A stretch of 64,000 nt of DNA from Gossypium raimondii (GCF_025698545.1 NC_068569.1:5394001-5458000), one strand, 5' to 3'. Positions 49,126-62,516 are shown, counted from the stretch's first letter. Translations and numbers: made by a program. The notes: generated from the letters alone by a model not told the origin.

Positions 49126-50409
49126 TCAAAAGAAAGCCCGGCTACCATAAAAAACCCTGGACCCATCCTTTTTTTTCTCGTGTTCTATTTTCTTGCTATT
49201 GTTTTGAATCAGATCACCACGATCTTCATGTTCGGGTTTGTCAAGATCCATTGGGAGTTTCATCTTAGCCAATGACTCTGTAAACTGTTGCATGCTCCTC
49301 ATGTACATGTCTACTATTTGTTGTTGCATTGCCGACTGTTCTGCCTCCAAATTCATGTTCCCCAATGGAGCTGAAAACACTTGTTTGCTCGAATATTTCA
49401 ACTCTTTCTCCTCTCGAGCTTCGCTGCCTTTCTTTGAAGTTGGGGTATCAGGACAACCGCCTTGGCTTGGATTAGTCTCGGTGGTGACCGATGTATTCGA
49501 TGGCTCCCCACCCACACGACTCTTCTTCTCGGTAGAGTCAGCCGAGTTGCGATCATCGCTTAGGCTTGTAGTTGTAGAACTCAAAAACCCAGAATTCTGA
49601 AGGCTCCCATTGGGAGAAACGGATCCTCCATGGGTTTCTTCCGATGAGTTTGCTGTCATTTCGTAATCTTGAAGATGCTGATGAGAGGCACCCAGTTGAA
49701 GGAAGGAAGCAATTCCTGGCCTCGGATTCAAACCGTCGAAGTACTCCGAAATCATTTGTTGATTCTCCCTAACAACATTGATATCAGGAAATTCTATCCT
49801 GGAATACTCAACTGGGTCTAGAATAACTTGGGATTCGGAGATTTTCCGGTCAAGCAATACCACTTCTGCTGATATCGAAGAATTGGTTTTTGTGGTTTCA
49901 GGGAAGGGACTGGTCTGAGGATTGAGAGCCATTGAAGTGTTCAAAGATACACTCAATTTGACGGTTCCGGCAGGAGAATGGAAAAGATCAGTGGAAGAGA
50001 GGCTATAATCTTGAGTGATTTTTCCTTTGCCAATAACTTGTGAAATTGGAACCAAAGCAAAGCCCAAAAGCTGGTCTTCCATGTAGTTTCTGGCCCTACT
50101 AAGCATCCAAATCTCACATTTGAGGACAGCATCTATCTGAGTGACTTTCATCATCAAGTTCTCATTGAATTCAGGATTCTTTCCACCTCCATTGATGATT
50201 CTAGTAGAGTGGGTATCATCAGGGTTATAGGTGAGCGAGAACTTGGCATAAACATCTTGGTTGTCATAGATACATATGTTATGAATATTCCTAGCATGGT
50301 GAACATAGATCTCAAGAATGCCCGAGAACTCGGAATCTCGGTCAGCATCATCTATGGTATTCGAATTCGGGTTAAAACGGAAACCAGATGATGTTCTGAA
50401 AGAATCCAT
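49126..50409 (-). CDS. C2-domain (Ca2+-dependent lipid-binding type) protein
   Basis: Single exon of 427 aa starting MDSFRTSSGFRFNPNSNTID. A C2 domain covers about residues 28-155: GILEIYVHHARNIHNICIYD, YAKFSLTYN, NPEFNENLMMKV, CEIWMLSRARNYMEDQLLGF. Several of the acidic loop positions expected for Ca2+ binding appear replaced, so membrane binding may be Ca2+-independent. The remaining two thirds is polar and Ser/Thr-rich, with a likely helix (MQQQIVDMYMRSMQQFTESL, about residues 360-380), and the protein ends SRVFYGSRAFF. It belongs to the plant C2 family annotated as CaLB-domain proteins; precise role unknown. A donor AATCAG|GTTCAT near 50708 and an acceptor CAATCAG near 50440 suggest an intron in the leader. 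Confidence 0.88.
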   Translation of the reverse strand: MDSFRTSSGFRFNPNSNTIDDADRDSEFSGILEIYVHHARNIHNICIYDNQDVYAKFSLTYNPDDTHSTRIINGGGKNPEFNENLMMKVTQIDAVLKCEIWMLSRARNYMEDQLLGFALVPISQVIGKGKITQDYSLSSTDLFHSPAGTVKLSVSLNTSMALNPQTSPFPETTKTNSSISAEVVLLDRKISESQVILDPVEYSRIEFPDINVVRENQQMISEYFDGLNPRPGIASFLQLGASHQHLQDYEMTANSSEETHGGSVSPNGSLQNSGFLSSTTTSLSDDRNSADSTEKKSRVGGEPSNTSVTTETNPSQGGCPDTPTSKKGSEAREEKELKYSSKQVFSAPLGNMNLEAEQSAMQQQIVDMYMRSMQQFTESLAKMKLPMDLDKPEHEDRGDLIQNNSKKIEHEKKKDGSRVFYGSRAFF

Positions 50410-50449
50410 GACTCGAAATAGGATTTGCTCTTTACAATTTCAATCTGAT

Positions 50450-51490
50450 TGCCAACAAAGATCCGGCAATTAAGAAACCACAGAACCAAAACAGAGGTTG
50501 ATGCAGAGAAAAAAAAGGGTCAAAAACGATGCATTAGATGAAAACTTAATACAACCTAAACTATATCTTCCCTTTGAACTTGAAATCTTCTTTAGAAGGT
50601 TTAGAAGAACAAACAATGCATGATTGAAGGGAAAAAAAAAGCCTGGAGAGCAGAAAGAAAATTCAGAGATGAAAATGAAAAGAAAAAAAAAAGAACTTGA
50701 GAGATGAACCTGATTAAGAGCCGGGCATTGGAAGCTACAGTTTGTGGTTGTATATCATGTTAGGGTGAATGGTTGGTGAGGAATTTTAGCAAAAGAAGAC
50801 ATGAATTCCAGGAGAAGCATAGGATAGGAGAAAAGGTGAGAGAGAAGAGCAGTGAGGAGAAGAGATTGAGTAGGGTGGGTATGGTAGTAGGTGGAAATCA
50901 ACAGGGAAGATGAGAAAATCAAAAATTGCTGTTGATGAAGACGATGATGTTACTTATGCTTGTTTTTTTCATGCATACGCTTCTACAGTTTTTTTTTATA
51001 TGTATAGTAATTAAAGAATAAAAGTTTCTTTTTAAAATCAATTCCAAGCAAAATAAAAGAATAATTAAATGCCCTTTTTTATGGGGGTGGGTGGATGATA
51101 GTGATTTTGGGAGAAGGATTGCTTTGCTTGACAATACAGCTTCCACTTCCTATGACTAAATTTGCTCCACTTTGGAAAATGGAGGTCCCACTTCACCCCC
51201 TTCCTCTTCGCTATTTGCTTTAACATATCCCACTCTATTCCCTTTTCCTTTAGGTTAAAATTAAATTAAAATTTTCTTTTTTAGGTTTTTCAATTTTTTT
51301 CATTTAAATTTTCGTAATAAAAATTAAATATCAACTATAATTATATTGTTTGATTATAATACATTTTATTTTTATTACTTATTTCATAATTTTAATCTTA
51401 TTAATATTAATTTTAAATAAAAATAAATATTATAATTTAATTATTTCAAATGTAAAGAATATATTTTTAAAAATAAAACAACTAGATATT
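50450..51490. other. 5' flank and probable leader intron of the C2 gene
   Basis: Purine-rich leader sequence on the plus strand (pyrimidine-rich on the gene's strand), then AT-rich DNA. No separate gene. Confidence 0.45.
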
Positions 51491-51499
51491 TTCAATTTA

Positions 51500-53255
51500 A
51501 AGAGTGCGTTTAGTAAAGTGAAACAGTAGATCGATGAAACGAGAGAGAAAGAAAGAAAAGATATGATCACTTTCCATTATAATCCATAAAAATTAATCTT
51601 TTCAAATTAAAATGATAAGAAGAGAAAATGAGAGAGGATGATATATAATTCAAAATTATACAATTTTTTAAAAGTTTCATTTTCTTTCCTCTCATTTTCT
51701 ATATTTCTATTTTGCACCCTTCAATTTTCCATATTTTTAATTTTCTTTCCACTCTACCGAACAATAAAGGGTAGGGGTGATATTTGTTTAGTTCGATCGA
51801 GATTTTTGGATTTTTTAAACCGACAATCATAATTCAATTGACTTGGTTTGATTTTTGTGTTTCCATATTAATTTTTGTTTTGATTTTTAGACTTATTTTA
51901 AGAAAATGAATTTTATTTCATGGCTTTTCAATATTTTTGACAGTTTAAATTTTTTCATAAATCAATTCCAATTTTTTAAATATGAAATATTTTTTATATA
52001 ATAAATAATTAAAAATCATTGTATATTAAATAAAAAATAGAATTTTGTTCAGTTTCAAGTAATTGTGATTTTTAAACCAGTATTCCATAAACAGTCTAAA
52101 CACTTTAGGTCAAGCCAATTTTCTATTTTTGGGGCTCAGCCTACCCTAAAGTATACTTGGTCCGAGTGAAAAAGTGGAATGATAGAATGGAGTAAAAAGT
52201 GGAAATAAAATAAATATTGAATGTGATTGGTAGGGAAGATAAGTGAGAGGAAAACAACAAAACACCTCGCAATTTTTCATCTTATTGCATAAAAACCAAT
52301 CTTTCAAAATTATAATAATAACAGGAGAGAAAATCTGAAAGTAGGGATGGCAATGGAGCGGGTTAGAAGTGGATGTTGTTAAATTCGCCACCACTCCATG
52401 CTTGACATACTCTACTCCACCACTCCTGCTCCATTATAGATATATAATCTTAAAATTCATTACCACCTTTAAGAATGTTGAATGCATCCATCCTCGTCCC
52501 ACCCTAAATCACTTCGATTTAATTTTTGCTACGTATCTTTAATATTTTTAAAATTAAGTAAATATTTAAACATATTTTTTTAGAAAAATATTTAAATATA
52601 AATATATAGATTTTTTTTCTATAATATACTATTACATTCCTACTCTTTTAATAGTTGCATATATACAAAGATAAAATTGTAATTTTATATAGTGAAGCAC
52701 GATGAGGTGGAGCAAGCGATTACCATAACTGCTCCATACCCATTATGTAAAAAAAAAATTCGACTCTACCTTGCTTCACATCCCCTTTTTTTTTTTTTTA
52801 AATCTATTCTATTTAAAGTGGATCGATTCAGAATCTATCGGCAGTTTGAGCTTTGTCATTCTATGTAAAAGAGATGTACATTAGTTCAAAAGTATGCATT
52901 TTTTGAAAGTTTCATTTTCTTTCATCTCATTCTTCAACTCCATTAAACAAGAGATAAAAAGAAAAATATTTTTAATTTTAATTTTCATATTTCCTACCAA
53001 ATACACTTATGGAAAGAAAATTTATATTTTCCATCCTTTCAAATTTTTCCACTTTACTAAGTAAAACCTAATAATGTGTTCGGTTAAGTAGAAAAGTGGA
53101 AAGATAGGAGGAGAAAATGGAAAATGAAGGAAAGAAAATAGAAAAGATAATCATTCATCATCGTAACACATAAAAACAAATCGTTTCATATTGGAACAAC
53201 AAAAGAGAATAATGTTTTCTCTTTATTTTTATATTTTCTACCGAAACACACTATA
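51500..53255. mobile_element. Cluster of three related MITEs
   Basis: Terminal inverted repeats of one family recur. Copy A (about 51503-51765): left gtgcgtttagtaaagtgaaa, right ttccactctaccgaacaat. Copy B (about 52160-53070): left gtgaaaaagtggaatga, right tttccactttactaagtaaa, enlarged by an insertion from about 52345 that begins agggatggcaatggagcggg. Copy C (about 53073-53252): left gtgttcggttaagtagaaaa, right ttttctaccgaaacacac. They share interior words such as cattttctttc, ctcattttct and cataaaaa. No coding content. Boundaries are approximate. Confidence 0.6.
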
Positions 53256-56200
53256 AAAAGAAAATTGTTATTTTTATGGTTCTTATCAACTCTTTAAATT
53301 TAAAATTTACAATTTTCTTTCTATTTGCCAAGTTACCTATTTATTTTATTCAATATTTTTAAAAATTTGAATTAAATAAAAAATGATTATGATTATTAAA
53401 TACATATAAAATTAAATATTAGAAATTTATTTAATCAAAATAAATTAAAACATTAAGAAAATAAAAATCATTGACTTAAATATATAATTTTCAATATAAA
53501 AAAGAAGGTGATTTCATAATATATAACAAAAGAATGTTAAATATTTGACTGGTTGAAGGATGTTTTCATCAATGATATTTGGGAAGACATTAAAAGAAGA
53601 AATGTCTCCGTAGTGTTGAAAAATAAGATAAATCCATGATTGAAATGGAAGAGAAAAAAGGCAGCAACAACGAATTTATTTGTTTTAGCCCAAATATTTA
53701 AGAATGGGAAAACAAACAACATAAGCTCCAAATATTTAAAGAGAGACATAAGAATAATTTATTACTCGTTAAATTCAACAACTCCAGAATGAAATCTACT
53801 AAATGGATGGTGGACTAGCGAATGGGAAAATTCCTCACTCATGCTTGCTTCCTTCAGTTATTTTTTTGAAAAAAAGGTGAAGAGAGAAACAAACCAATTA
53901 CCCATTCTTTGGTCAGCTCTACTGCTTCTCTTTCATTTAAGTTTCTCATTGCTGCCGCACTTTTATTACAGAGTACGGGCTTTCAAACAGATCCACCTAT
54001 TTCTTCTAATTGGGCTTTTAACATACACAAGGTTGAGTTTGGGATACCCAAAGGAGAGCAGACAAATTAAAGATTACCCTTTGCTTAAATGGCAAATAAG
54101 TGAGTTGATGATGAATTTTCTAAGAATTAATTTAATGTTGGTAGTGCAAGTGTGATGAAAAGTTGGCATATACACCCCTAAAGGAACTGCTACTGCTGCT
54201 GCAAACATATTTGTGCTAGTTGGGAGGGGTATGGGTTAGGGTCAAGTTATTTCCTGTATTTATGTTATACACATTAAGAAATTTTAACATAGTTGACTGC
54301 ATACAAGTCAGAAAGAGATAGAAAGAAGGAAGTTGATAGGTTGCATTCTGGTTCGGCCAAGAAAAAAATCCAACCCTACACCCACAACCACAACCACATC
54401 AAATTTGTATAGATTCTCATTTTGGGAAAATTTAGGGCACATTCGTTTGTTTGGTAGGTTACATCAGAAGGCCTTGCCCACTAATTTCCATCCCAATCCT
54501 AAATTGCATAAATGAAGTTCACATCTGTTTGTGGCAACTGTCTCTATCTCTTTCAAACACTAATACATTGGCATGGAATGGAATGAATCAATTAGCAAGG
54601 GTTTTATTAATTAAACTTTGAACTCATTATTTAAACAAGCTGCAAATTGCAAGCGTAGGCACCCTCCATTTCATATAATTATCTTCAAAGACAAGCTATT
54701 CCATGCAATTGCCATAGAAAATAATTATTTCCTTAATCCTATTCATTATGGGGGTAATCCACATGCAATTATGCATCGGCATGTTCTTAGGTCCTGGCTA
54801 AACATTCATCCACATGATTTTAACCAAATATAAACTGCACTCAACCATGCTTGAAATCAAATACGGCTGCAAATTATTCACCATTCCACTTCAGTTCTCG
54901 GCCTCCATGAAAGAATAAGCTGCATCAACTTATCAAACAGTAATTTAATATGTACTTTTTGGAAATGACCCAAATCAGTAACAAGTAGTTTATCAAACAT
55001 GTTAAATATGTTTTGTACATGAATTAGGAACTAAAAATTTAATCTGTTGTTCTTTTCGAAGCACATTGGTTTGGTGGATCCAAATTTGGCTGAAATTTTG
55101 GCTATCAGAGAAGCTGTTAGCATAAATGCCACTATTAAGATGCAATGCAACTAGAGACATGGGAGATTCAATGCCATTGCAGAGCACATGTTGATTAGTA
55201 CTATATATTTATTCTCAAAAAAAAAAAAAAAAGGCAGATTCCGACAATTCTAACCTTTATTATAATGAGTGGACAATAAAGACTGTTTGCTTGTGAAATA
55301 ACCAAACGATTAAATTTCAAAATCACCAAACCTTTGAAAAAGCAGATAATCCCAGAATCATGGTGTTGTTTGCTGTTTTGTTCATGCACGATTCATTTAG
55401 ATTACACAAAATCTCAAGATGAATTAATTCCACCCAATCATAATAATGTCAATGATACAAGGATATACATTCTCATATGCCATATGCTTCGGTTTCATGC
55501 ATTCAAAGGTGTAAAAAGGAAGATGAAAACCTCCCAAAGCTTTTACTGATGTTACCGGAGGTGGAAAACTCCAAATGATGATGAATATATAAATGATAAA
55601 CCGTGTTTAAGTAACAAGTAAAAGCTTTAGCTTAAGCCTCTTAAGCCATTTTCTTTTTACGGTAATGAGATTAAAGATGAATTAACAAAAATCATATAAA
55701 CCTTGAGGAAGATAAAATGAAAATCCTTCTCATACCCAATTTTAATTATTTACTAGGTGCAGTAGCATGAATGCCAAAAGATTTTGCACAAATGCATAAA
55801 ATGTGAGAGGAATGTAAATGGCTAATGCGTACAAAATGCTTCATCGGCAATAGAGAACACGACGGAAATAGTTAAAACAAGGGTACACTTCCTATATCAA
55901 TATTGCTCCGGACTTTTTTATTCTTTTTTCTAATACCAGCGTTTCAAAACATAACCCTTCAAAGATCTCTTAAATATAAAAAAATCTGAATATATTTATG
56001 TTAGACATAAACTTATATCCAGCACTCATACCTAAGTCCGAGTATTATGACTTTTAACCATATAAACAAGCTGATGAGCTTGATTCTAATCTCTATCACA
56101 GTGGGGAAGTCATGAAATTAACTTTAAAAGATGGAAGCGGGAGTAAATCCATTGTATATAATACCTAGGAGGATATCTAGTTGAAGAAACATGTACATAT

Positions 56201-57511
56201 ATAGTGTGCAAAACCAATCAATAAATCATCCAACTTGCAAAATTTTTCACGCCCTGGATAAATCGGCTAGAGAGTCATTATGTACAGACAAAGTAACAAG
56301 GACCAAACATGTGTGATATGCGAATTCTAGACATGGTAATAATATATATATATACAGTTATATGCCCCACGTTTTCAAAAAGAAGCAAAAAAACAAAATA
56401 AATGAGCCGAAAGCAGTTTAGATTAGTGTGTGATAAAGGTATGAAATGTTTGAACAACAAACAGACTAGCTCATAGATGCTGCAAGTGACATTTTAGTTT
56501 AGTAGCATTAACATAAAAAGAAAGATAATGCAATCCAATCCACCTATTATTATATTTGCAGATATAACATGCCATTGAGCCGAAAGTATTGCAAAAAGCA
56601 ATTTTAAATCTTATTTTGATCTACATCAGTCAATATTTATACACCAGAAAGATCAGTTACAAATATTCCCAACTTAGGGAATAAAGCAAACATCTCCGAC
56701 ATCCATTGTCCTCACAAGTGACTCATATAAAACCCACATACAATAGAATATAATATTCAATACATTGCACACTGCTAATTCACAACAAATGCAAACAAAT
56801 ATATAATTGGCAATTTCACTTGATTAATCAACCATACGGTGCATCAATATCTCCTGCTACTGTAATATCAGGTTAGATCTCATAATGAATCCTATAGTAA
56901 GAATGATACAAGAGAGTGTGTGTGTGTGAGAAGGGAAACAGACAAATAAATGATTTTTTTGGAGCAATGTCACATAAGATATTTGTCACTCAAGCCTTGC
57001 ACGAGCTAAACAGTGTGCTCATACACATAAAAGGTTCATAACACAATGTCATTGTCGTTAGATGGCGAAAAGCACTTACACTGTAGATTTTCACCTTTGC
57101 ACAACTCAAATGAACAACGGAGTAAGGGAAGGAAATAAAAGCACCTACTTTAAGAAAGCAAAGTTTTCAAGGAACAAATATTGTCCTCAGTGCTAGTGCA
57201 GGATATGATTTATAAATCAGTACAAAACATATCTGGATAGTGTAGGGAAATGTACGCTCGCTGACAAATGATGATCATCACCCTCTTTCAGCAACTTCAA
57301 AGGCGAACAGACACGGAAAAACATGAAAAAATCCAAATGACAAAAAACAGTTGGAATCAAAAGAAAAAGGAAAATTTTATATGTTAATATGGGTACAAGT
57401 CTACAAAAGAAGAATTTACCAAAACCCTATGAAGACTTATTAGGCAGCAAAAAAACCGAATTTCACTATACTGGATCCCCCCGAGCCTATTTTTAACCCT
57501 GAAAGATGATA
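53256..57511. other. Long AT-rich intergenic region
   Basis: No supported gene. The frame at 53841-54155 (104 codons) is leucine- and phenylalanine-rich by composition only. Homopolymer and dinucleotide runs occur at 55217-55232, 56340-56353 and 56916-56928. The right end is the 3' flank of the LRP1-like gene. Confidence 0.45.
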
Positions 57512-58859
57512 TCAGTTCCTTGTACAACCATAATTCGAACCACGAAGCAAGCCGCCTCCAGTGGTCGCTTCATAAACTTGAGAAGGATCGAGAACGGGAG
57601 ATGAGGATGACTCCCCATTTCTCCCACTTAAATGCAGTTGGGATATATTAGGAAACCCATCAACTCCTTGATCATAGAGCAACCCTTTGAACACATGTCC
57701 ACCAATCTTAACAACTGCTTCATATGCAAACTCATCCTCCCCCTCCTCGATTGTCGTCACTCTTACACACTTAAATACCGCCGTTGCACGAACTTGCGCC
57801 GGCAGTGGCTCTTTAAACTCCGCATCTGCATACACAAAGTTCAGCGTAAAGAAAACCCTACCCAAATTCCACCCTCCAAATATCTAGAAAAAAACACAGC
57901 AAAAAAAAGGGTAAGCACCGAAAGAGGAACAAATACAAACTCTGGGGACTTGAGCAAGTGTCCAAGCTTCTAGGAGGAGTTGTAGCGTTGGAAGTCGATG
58001 TATGAGAAGCGGTTGTAGTCTGTGATGTTCTAAGTCTTGGCTTCTTAGGCCCTGCAGTCGAGCCTGACAAACCAGCACCAGCAGCAGTAGCTCCAACCGT
58101 CATGAGCTGACGATCTCTCCTTCTAGCAGCTGGCACCCACGTGCTCTTCACGTGAGTAGGGCAATCAAAACTTCGACTTTTACAACATGTTCTACATCTC
58201 CTATAGCTACAATCTTTCTTAGCTTGGTTCCCACAGTCTTGACACGTGGCCCCTGAGCTTAAACCCGAACCACCACTCCCGCTCCCCGTCCCACCGATAC
58301 CACCGCTGCTTTGTATCAAATTCATGGAAGAGGAATTATGGTTATTAGGGTTTGAAGACGATTTTATAAGATAATGAGAAGAATTTGGCTTCTGCCATAA
58401 CCGCATCCCGGTGAATTTGCTGCGATCATTGTTATTCAACAAATCAGTGTCTTCCGCGTGATGTGGAGCTAAACATGGAGCTGCTGTAAGAAGTGGGATA
58501 ACACCAACACCAAGTGCCGTGGGATCATTCGGACCGTTGATTTGATCGTTTGCCATGATGGAATCTTGAGTATGATGGTGGCGATGGTGATGGTTAAATG
58601 ACGCAGGAGTAACAAGGACGAAATCTCGGAGACCAACCATCCCCATATCAGGTGGAAAGCCGTAGTTGAGTGGACGAGAAGAGGGTTGCCATTGGGCGTT
58701 GGTGGATCCAGAGGGAGCAACAGCAGCCAAGGCGGCAGCGTTAGCGTTGAAGCCAAGGGAAAGGTTATCGGGGGCAGCTAAGATAGTTTTGGACGACGAT
58801 GTTGCCCAATCAGCAGTGGCTCCAGCGTCTGATGGCTGTTGCCTTGTTGTGGTAGCCAC
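57512..58859 (-). CDS. SHI/STY/LRP1-family zinc-finger transcription factor
   Basis: Two exons on the minus strand, 58859-57941 and 57825-57512, total 1233 nt or 410 aa. The RING-like zinc finger lies at about residues 204-235: [20 protein letters not shown] then [20 protein letters not shown], followed by RRRDRQ. Exon 2 carries the second family domain ([37 protein letters not shown], the IGGH motif at about residue 347). The N-terminus is low complexity with a His run. SHI/STY proteins are plant-specific activators of auxin biosynthesis genes such as YUCCA4; LRP1 marks lateral-root primordia. The C-terminus ([11 protein letters not shown]) suggests the LRP1 branch. One oddity: the near-invariant RGFDCPTH reads RSFDCPTH. 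The donor CCCAGA|GTTTGT is weak, but it is the only one that keeps frame with exon 2. Confidence 0.92.
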
Positions 58860-59690
58860 AATGACAATGATAATAACAAAATTATATATGTATAAAGATG
58901 TCTCCTTTGATTGCTAAAAACTCAGTCTTTACACACATTAAACATATAGAAAAATGAATCTTTTTTTATATTAGGGAAAAAAAAAAGAAGGAAAGGAGAA
59001 ATCTAAGAAGATGTATGTATGTGGGGGTTAAATGAGAAGGGTGGGGTCAAAATCTCTGAAATTGTAGCAGAAGATAAAAAAACAAAAAAAAAACAAAAAA
59101 ACAAAAAAAAGAGAGAGAGAGAGAAAAAGGGGTCGGGTTTTGTTGGTTGGTTGGTAGGTGGGTGAGTGGTTTTCAAACTCATAAACACTAGTTTCTTCAT
59201 TACCTTGTTCTGGAAATTTGGTGCCGGCTGAGAAAACGAGTGTTCTCGTCTTGTGTTAGCTACTGTCACATTGGGTTTTATATGGGAAGAACAATATCGT
59301 ATGTGATGGGGGGTCTGAGATGAGATAGTTTGGTTCTGGTTAAAGCAGGGCAGAGTGCGAAGCCAATGAATAACGACCCTTTATTTGTTTCTACACAGTG
59401 GATGTTTGTAGTGCAAGTGCACACCTACCCTCTCTGAATTACTAGTGTCTATGGTGTCCTTTACTTTACCCCTCCCTAGAGATTGGCTAAGGACGGCTTC
59501 CTTTTTCTCTCTCCAATAATATCACACATCAACAACGAAAGATGAGAGAAAGTAAGCAAGGAATAGCCAACACGCTATCAACACTTTTCTTCTCTCCTCC
59601 CTCTAGTTGTATCCCTCATCACTTCTTTTAACCTACTCTTAAAATATAACATAAATATTTTCTTAGAAAAAATAATAAATATTTACTATA
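58860..59690. other. 5' flank of the LRP1-like gene
   Basis: Purine-rich (GA)n and A-runs at about 59077-59130 read as CT-rich leader on the gene's strand, usual for plant promoters. No other gene seen; the retrotransposon LTR begins at 59692. Confidence 0.5.
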
Positions 59691-59691
59691 A

Positions 59692-59852
59692 TGCAGAGTT
59701 TAATGTGTAAGTTTCTATTTCAAAATTTGATTTCTAACTTGATTTTACAGAAGGCTCATCTAGAGTATTTATAGACTCTAACTTCTCTTAACAAACTAGC
59801 TAACAACTCAGCTATACTGTAACTGCACTCTAACAGATTTATTATCTTAACA
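59692..59852 (-). mobile_element. 3' LTR of a Ty1/copia retrotransposon (about 145-160 bp)
   Basis: On the minus strand the LTR starts TGTTAAG (59852) or TGTTAGAG (59835) and ends CTCTGCA at 59692. It contains the promoter-like CTATAAATACTC. The purine-rich GGAGAAGGAGATGG just upstream fits a polypurine tract and favours the longer version. The 5' LTR is outside the window, so identity between LTRs cannot be compared. Confidence 0.65.
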
Positions 59853-60243
59853 TGCATCCATCTCCTTCTCCGAACAAACCCGAAGAAAATTCCGAAACCT
59901 AGTGAAGGACCCAACTGATAGTGGTTTAGTTAATACATCAGCAACTTGATCAGACGCAGGAACTTCACCAACAACAACTGATCCATCAGCAACCTTTTCA
60001 CGAACAAAGAACAAATCTAACTCCACGTGCTTGAACTTGGAATGTAATACAGGATTGGCAGCAACAGCAACGGCACTGGAACTATCACACCAGATATTAG
60101 GCGGAGCAGTAAACTTAACGTGCAACTCCTGAAGTAAGGAAAGTAACCACATGAAATCACTAGTTACAGCAGCAAGACTTCGATATTCAGCCTCTGCCGT
60201 AGATCGAGACACGACCTGTTGTTTCTTAGACGATCACGAAATG
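59847..60243 (-). pseudogene. Copia polyprotein, RNase H C-terminal part
   Basis: Continues the copia frame after the insertion: ISW (TGG mutated to TGA), SSKKQQVVSRSTAEAEYRSL and WCDSSSAVAVAANPVLHSKF, through LFFVREKV and DVLTKPLS to the stop after KEMDAC at 59847. These are the catalytic E (AEAEY) and D (WCDS) blocks of copia RNase H. The TGA at about 60230 and the insertion make it non-functional. Confidence 0.9.
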
Positions 60244-60248
60244 GGATT

Positions 60249-62516
60249 TGTAACAGCCCAATTTTTAGTAGTGTCAAAGCAGTGATTTGAGATCACTAAA
60301 TCCGATGAAAAAGTTAGAAAAAAAATTATTATTTAATAATTATAAGTTAAGCGTAATTTTAGAAATATTTTTGAATTAGTGATTTTTGTGATTTACAAGA
60401 AATTATTAGGTAAATTGGGTCGAAAATGAGGTATCGAGACCTCGATATTATAAAATGAGCCGTAAATATTTTTATAAATATTTACGGAGTGTCATTAGGT
60501 AGTATTAAAGTTTCATTAAGAAATTTTAATGTTTTGATGGTTAATTGATTAAAAGGACTAAATTACAATAGGGTAAAAGTTAAATAATAGATTAAAGAAA
60601 AGTTAAAAGGACTAAATAAGTAAATATGCCAAGTCCCATAAATGAGGCGGCATATGCATGATAAAATCTGAGATTTTTTAAGTATATTATTATTTTATTA
60701 TATTGTAAATTATATTAATTATATTATATTATTATATTTCAAATAAACAAAATTGTTGATAAATGTATGGTGTATATGATGAAATGTGGAAAAGTGAAAT
60801 ACATACATATTAGTAATGATTACATATTTCCTTATTATTTAAGTAAGTAATATTATTTTATTGTTATTATATTAAACTAACTAAATAAAAGAAATAAAAA
60901 GATGGAAAAAGAGAAATGGAAACAGAATAGGCAAACGAAAACAGGGGAGAAAGGAAAGAAAAAGAAAAAGGGAAGCAAAGGAAGAAAATTTGGGATTTCA
61001 ATATTCCAAGCTCAATTGCTAATGTCATGCAAGAGTCATTGTCCGAGAAAGGAAAGGAGAAGGTGAACAATGAGTGACTCGAGAAAATTTACGGTTAGTA
61101 TTACCATAATCCGAATTTAATTATTAATTGTTAAAATTTAAATTAATATACATGATAAGCAAATTGAAGTAAGTATCATGATTGAATTGAATGATAAATA
61201 AATATTGATATTGAATTTATTAATAGCAATTGTTGAAATTTGAATAATATGTTTAGTAAATAAAAATAAGGTGAATATCGATATTGAATTAAATGATATT
61301 GAATTGTATGTGAATTGAATGAAATTAAAATGAAGTATGAATATGTATGAGCAATTGATGGTATACTGATTGGAAGGTGAAAAATGTATTGAATTAAATT
61401 GTGATTAAATTGGAATTGAAAGTATGAGAAAGTGATTGAATTGAAATGTGATTCGAATACCCTAGTAACTTATCGGACTAGATTGGATACAAATGGCATG
61501 CCATAGGATTTGTGATGTGATGAGGAGATTTGTAGCTCGGCCGAGAAGATGATTATGTTATTATATGCTTCGGTTTATCCGAAGAGGCATTTAATGTCTT
61601 ATTGGTGTGTTTGGGAGGATATGATATATTGGTGTGTTATGGAGGATTTATATTTATTTCGGGTGTGTTTTGGTTGGATATTCTGGTGTGTTGGGTGGAA
61701 TCCGCATATCTGTCAGAGTCCGAGTCAAGTTAATAGGGGCAAATGAATAATTTTGATAATATAAATTTTATTGAATGATATTGAATATGAATCGAAAAGA
61801 GATATTAAATTGAGATATAGAAAATGAAATGTATAAACCATGGGTTCAAGAAATAGATAATGATATAGTTCATGAAGTGGTTTTGGTAGTATGAAATAAT
61901 GTAAAAAAAATCTAAGTGAATAAAAGTAAATTAAAATAGCTATTGTTGAGAAATGAGAAGTGAAAATAAAATGATTTGAAATAGTGAAATAATATGTGAA
62001 TTTAATTGAATACAAGTTATTGAAATTTATTTATGAATTTAATGAATAAATTGAGTGTTAAAAGATTTTAGTGTAAATTGATTATAATGAACAAATCTAA
62101 TTAAAATATAGTTATTATTGTTGTTGTTGTTGTTGAAACAAGTTGATTTAATGTATTAAATGTTTATTGAAAAAATAACGGTATAAATTGAATTAAGAAA
62201 TAGTGTATGAGTTAATTTGAATTATGGTAATACCACTGAGTATTCCTATACTCAGCGTACGGTTGTTTCCGTACGCAAGTTAGTAGAAAGTCAGTGTCCG
62301 GTCCAGCATCCAGAGTAATCCCGACCTCAGAGAAATTTTAGTGATGTACCTTTGTTTGATAATGTGGCATGTACATAGGTGATGTATAGGTTAAGTATAA
62401 AAGTTTTGTTATTATGGTTGTAGAATGATGTTTAAACTAGTTATAAGTTATCTGATATATCCGGTAATGCTCCGTAACCCTGTTCTGGATACGGTTTAGG
62501 GTTAAGGGGTGTTACA
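60249..62516. mobile_element. LTR-like element (2268 bp, probable solo LTR) inside the copia element
   Basis: Starts tgtaacagccca, ends taaggggtgttaca, and is flanked by the perfect 5-bp duplication ggatt (60244-60248 and 62517-62521). Removing it rejoins the copia frame (GSNP / ISW). No coding capacity. It is related to the 10339-12461 element, and also shares the terminal module with 15919-19023 and 63952 onward. Confidence 0.87.

Noticed and set aside
53841-54155. Plus-strand open frame of 104 codons
   Set aside because: Leu/Phe-rich product from AT-rich DNA, no domain, no convincing promoter.
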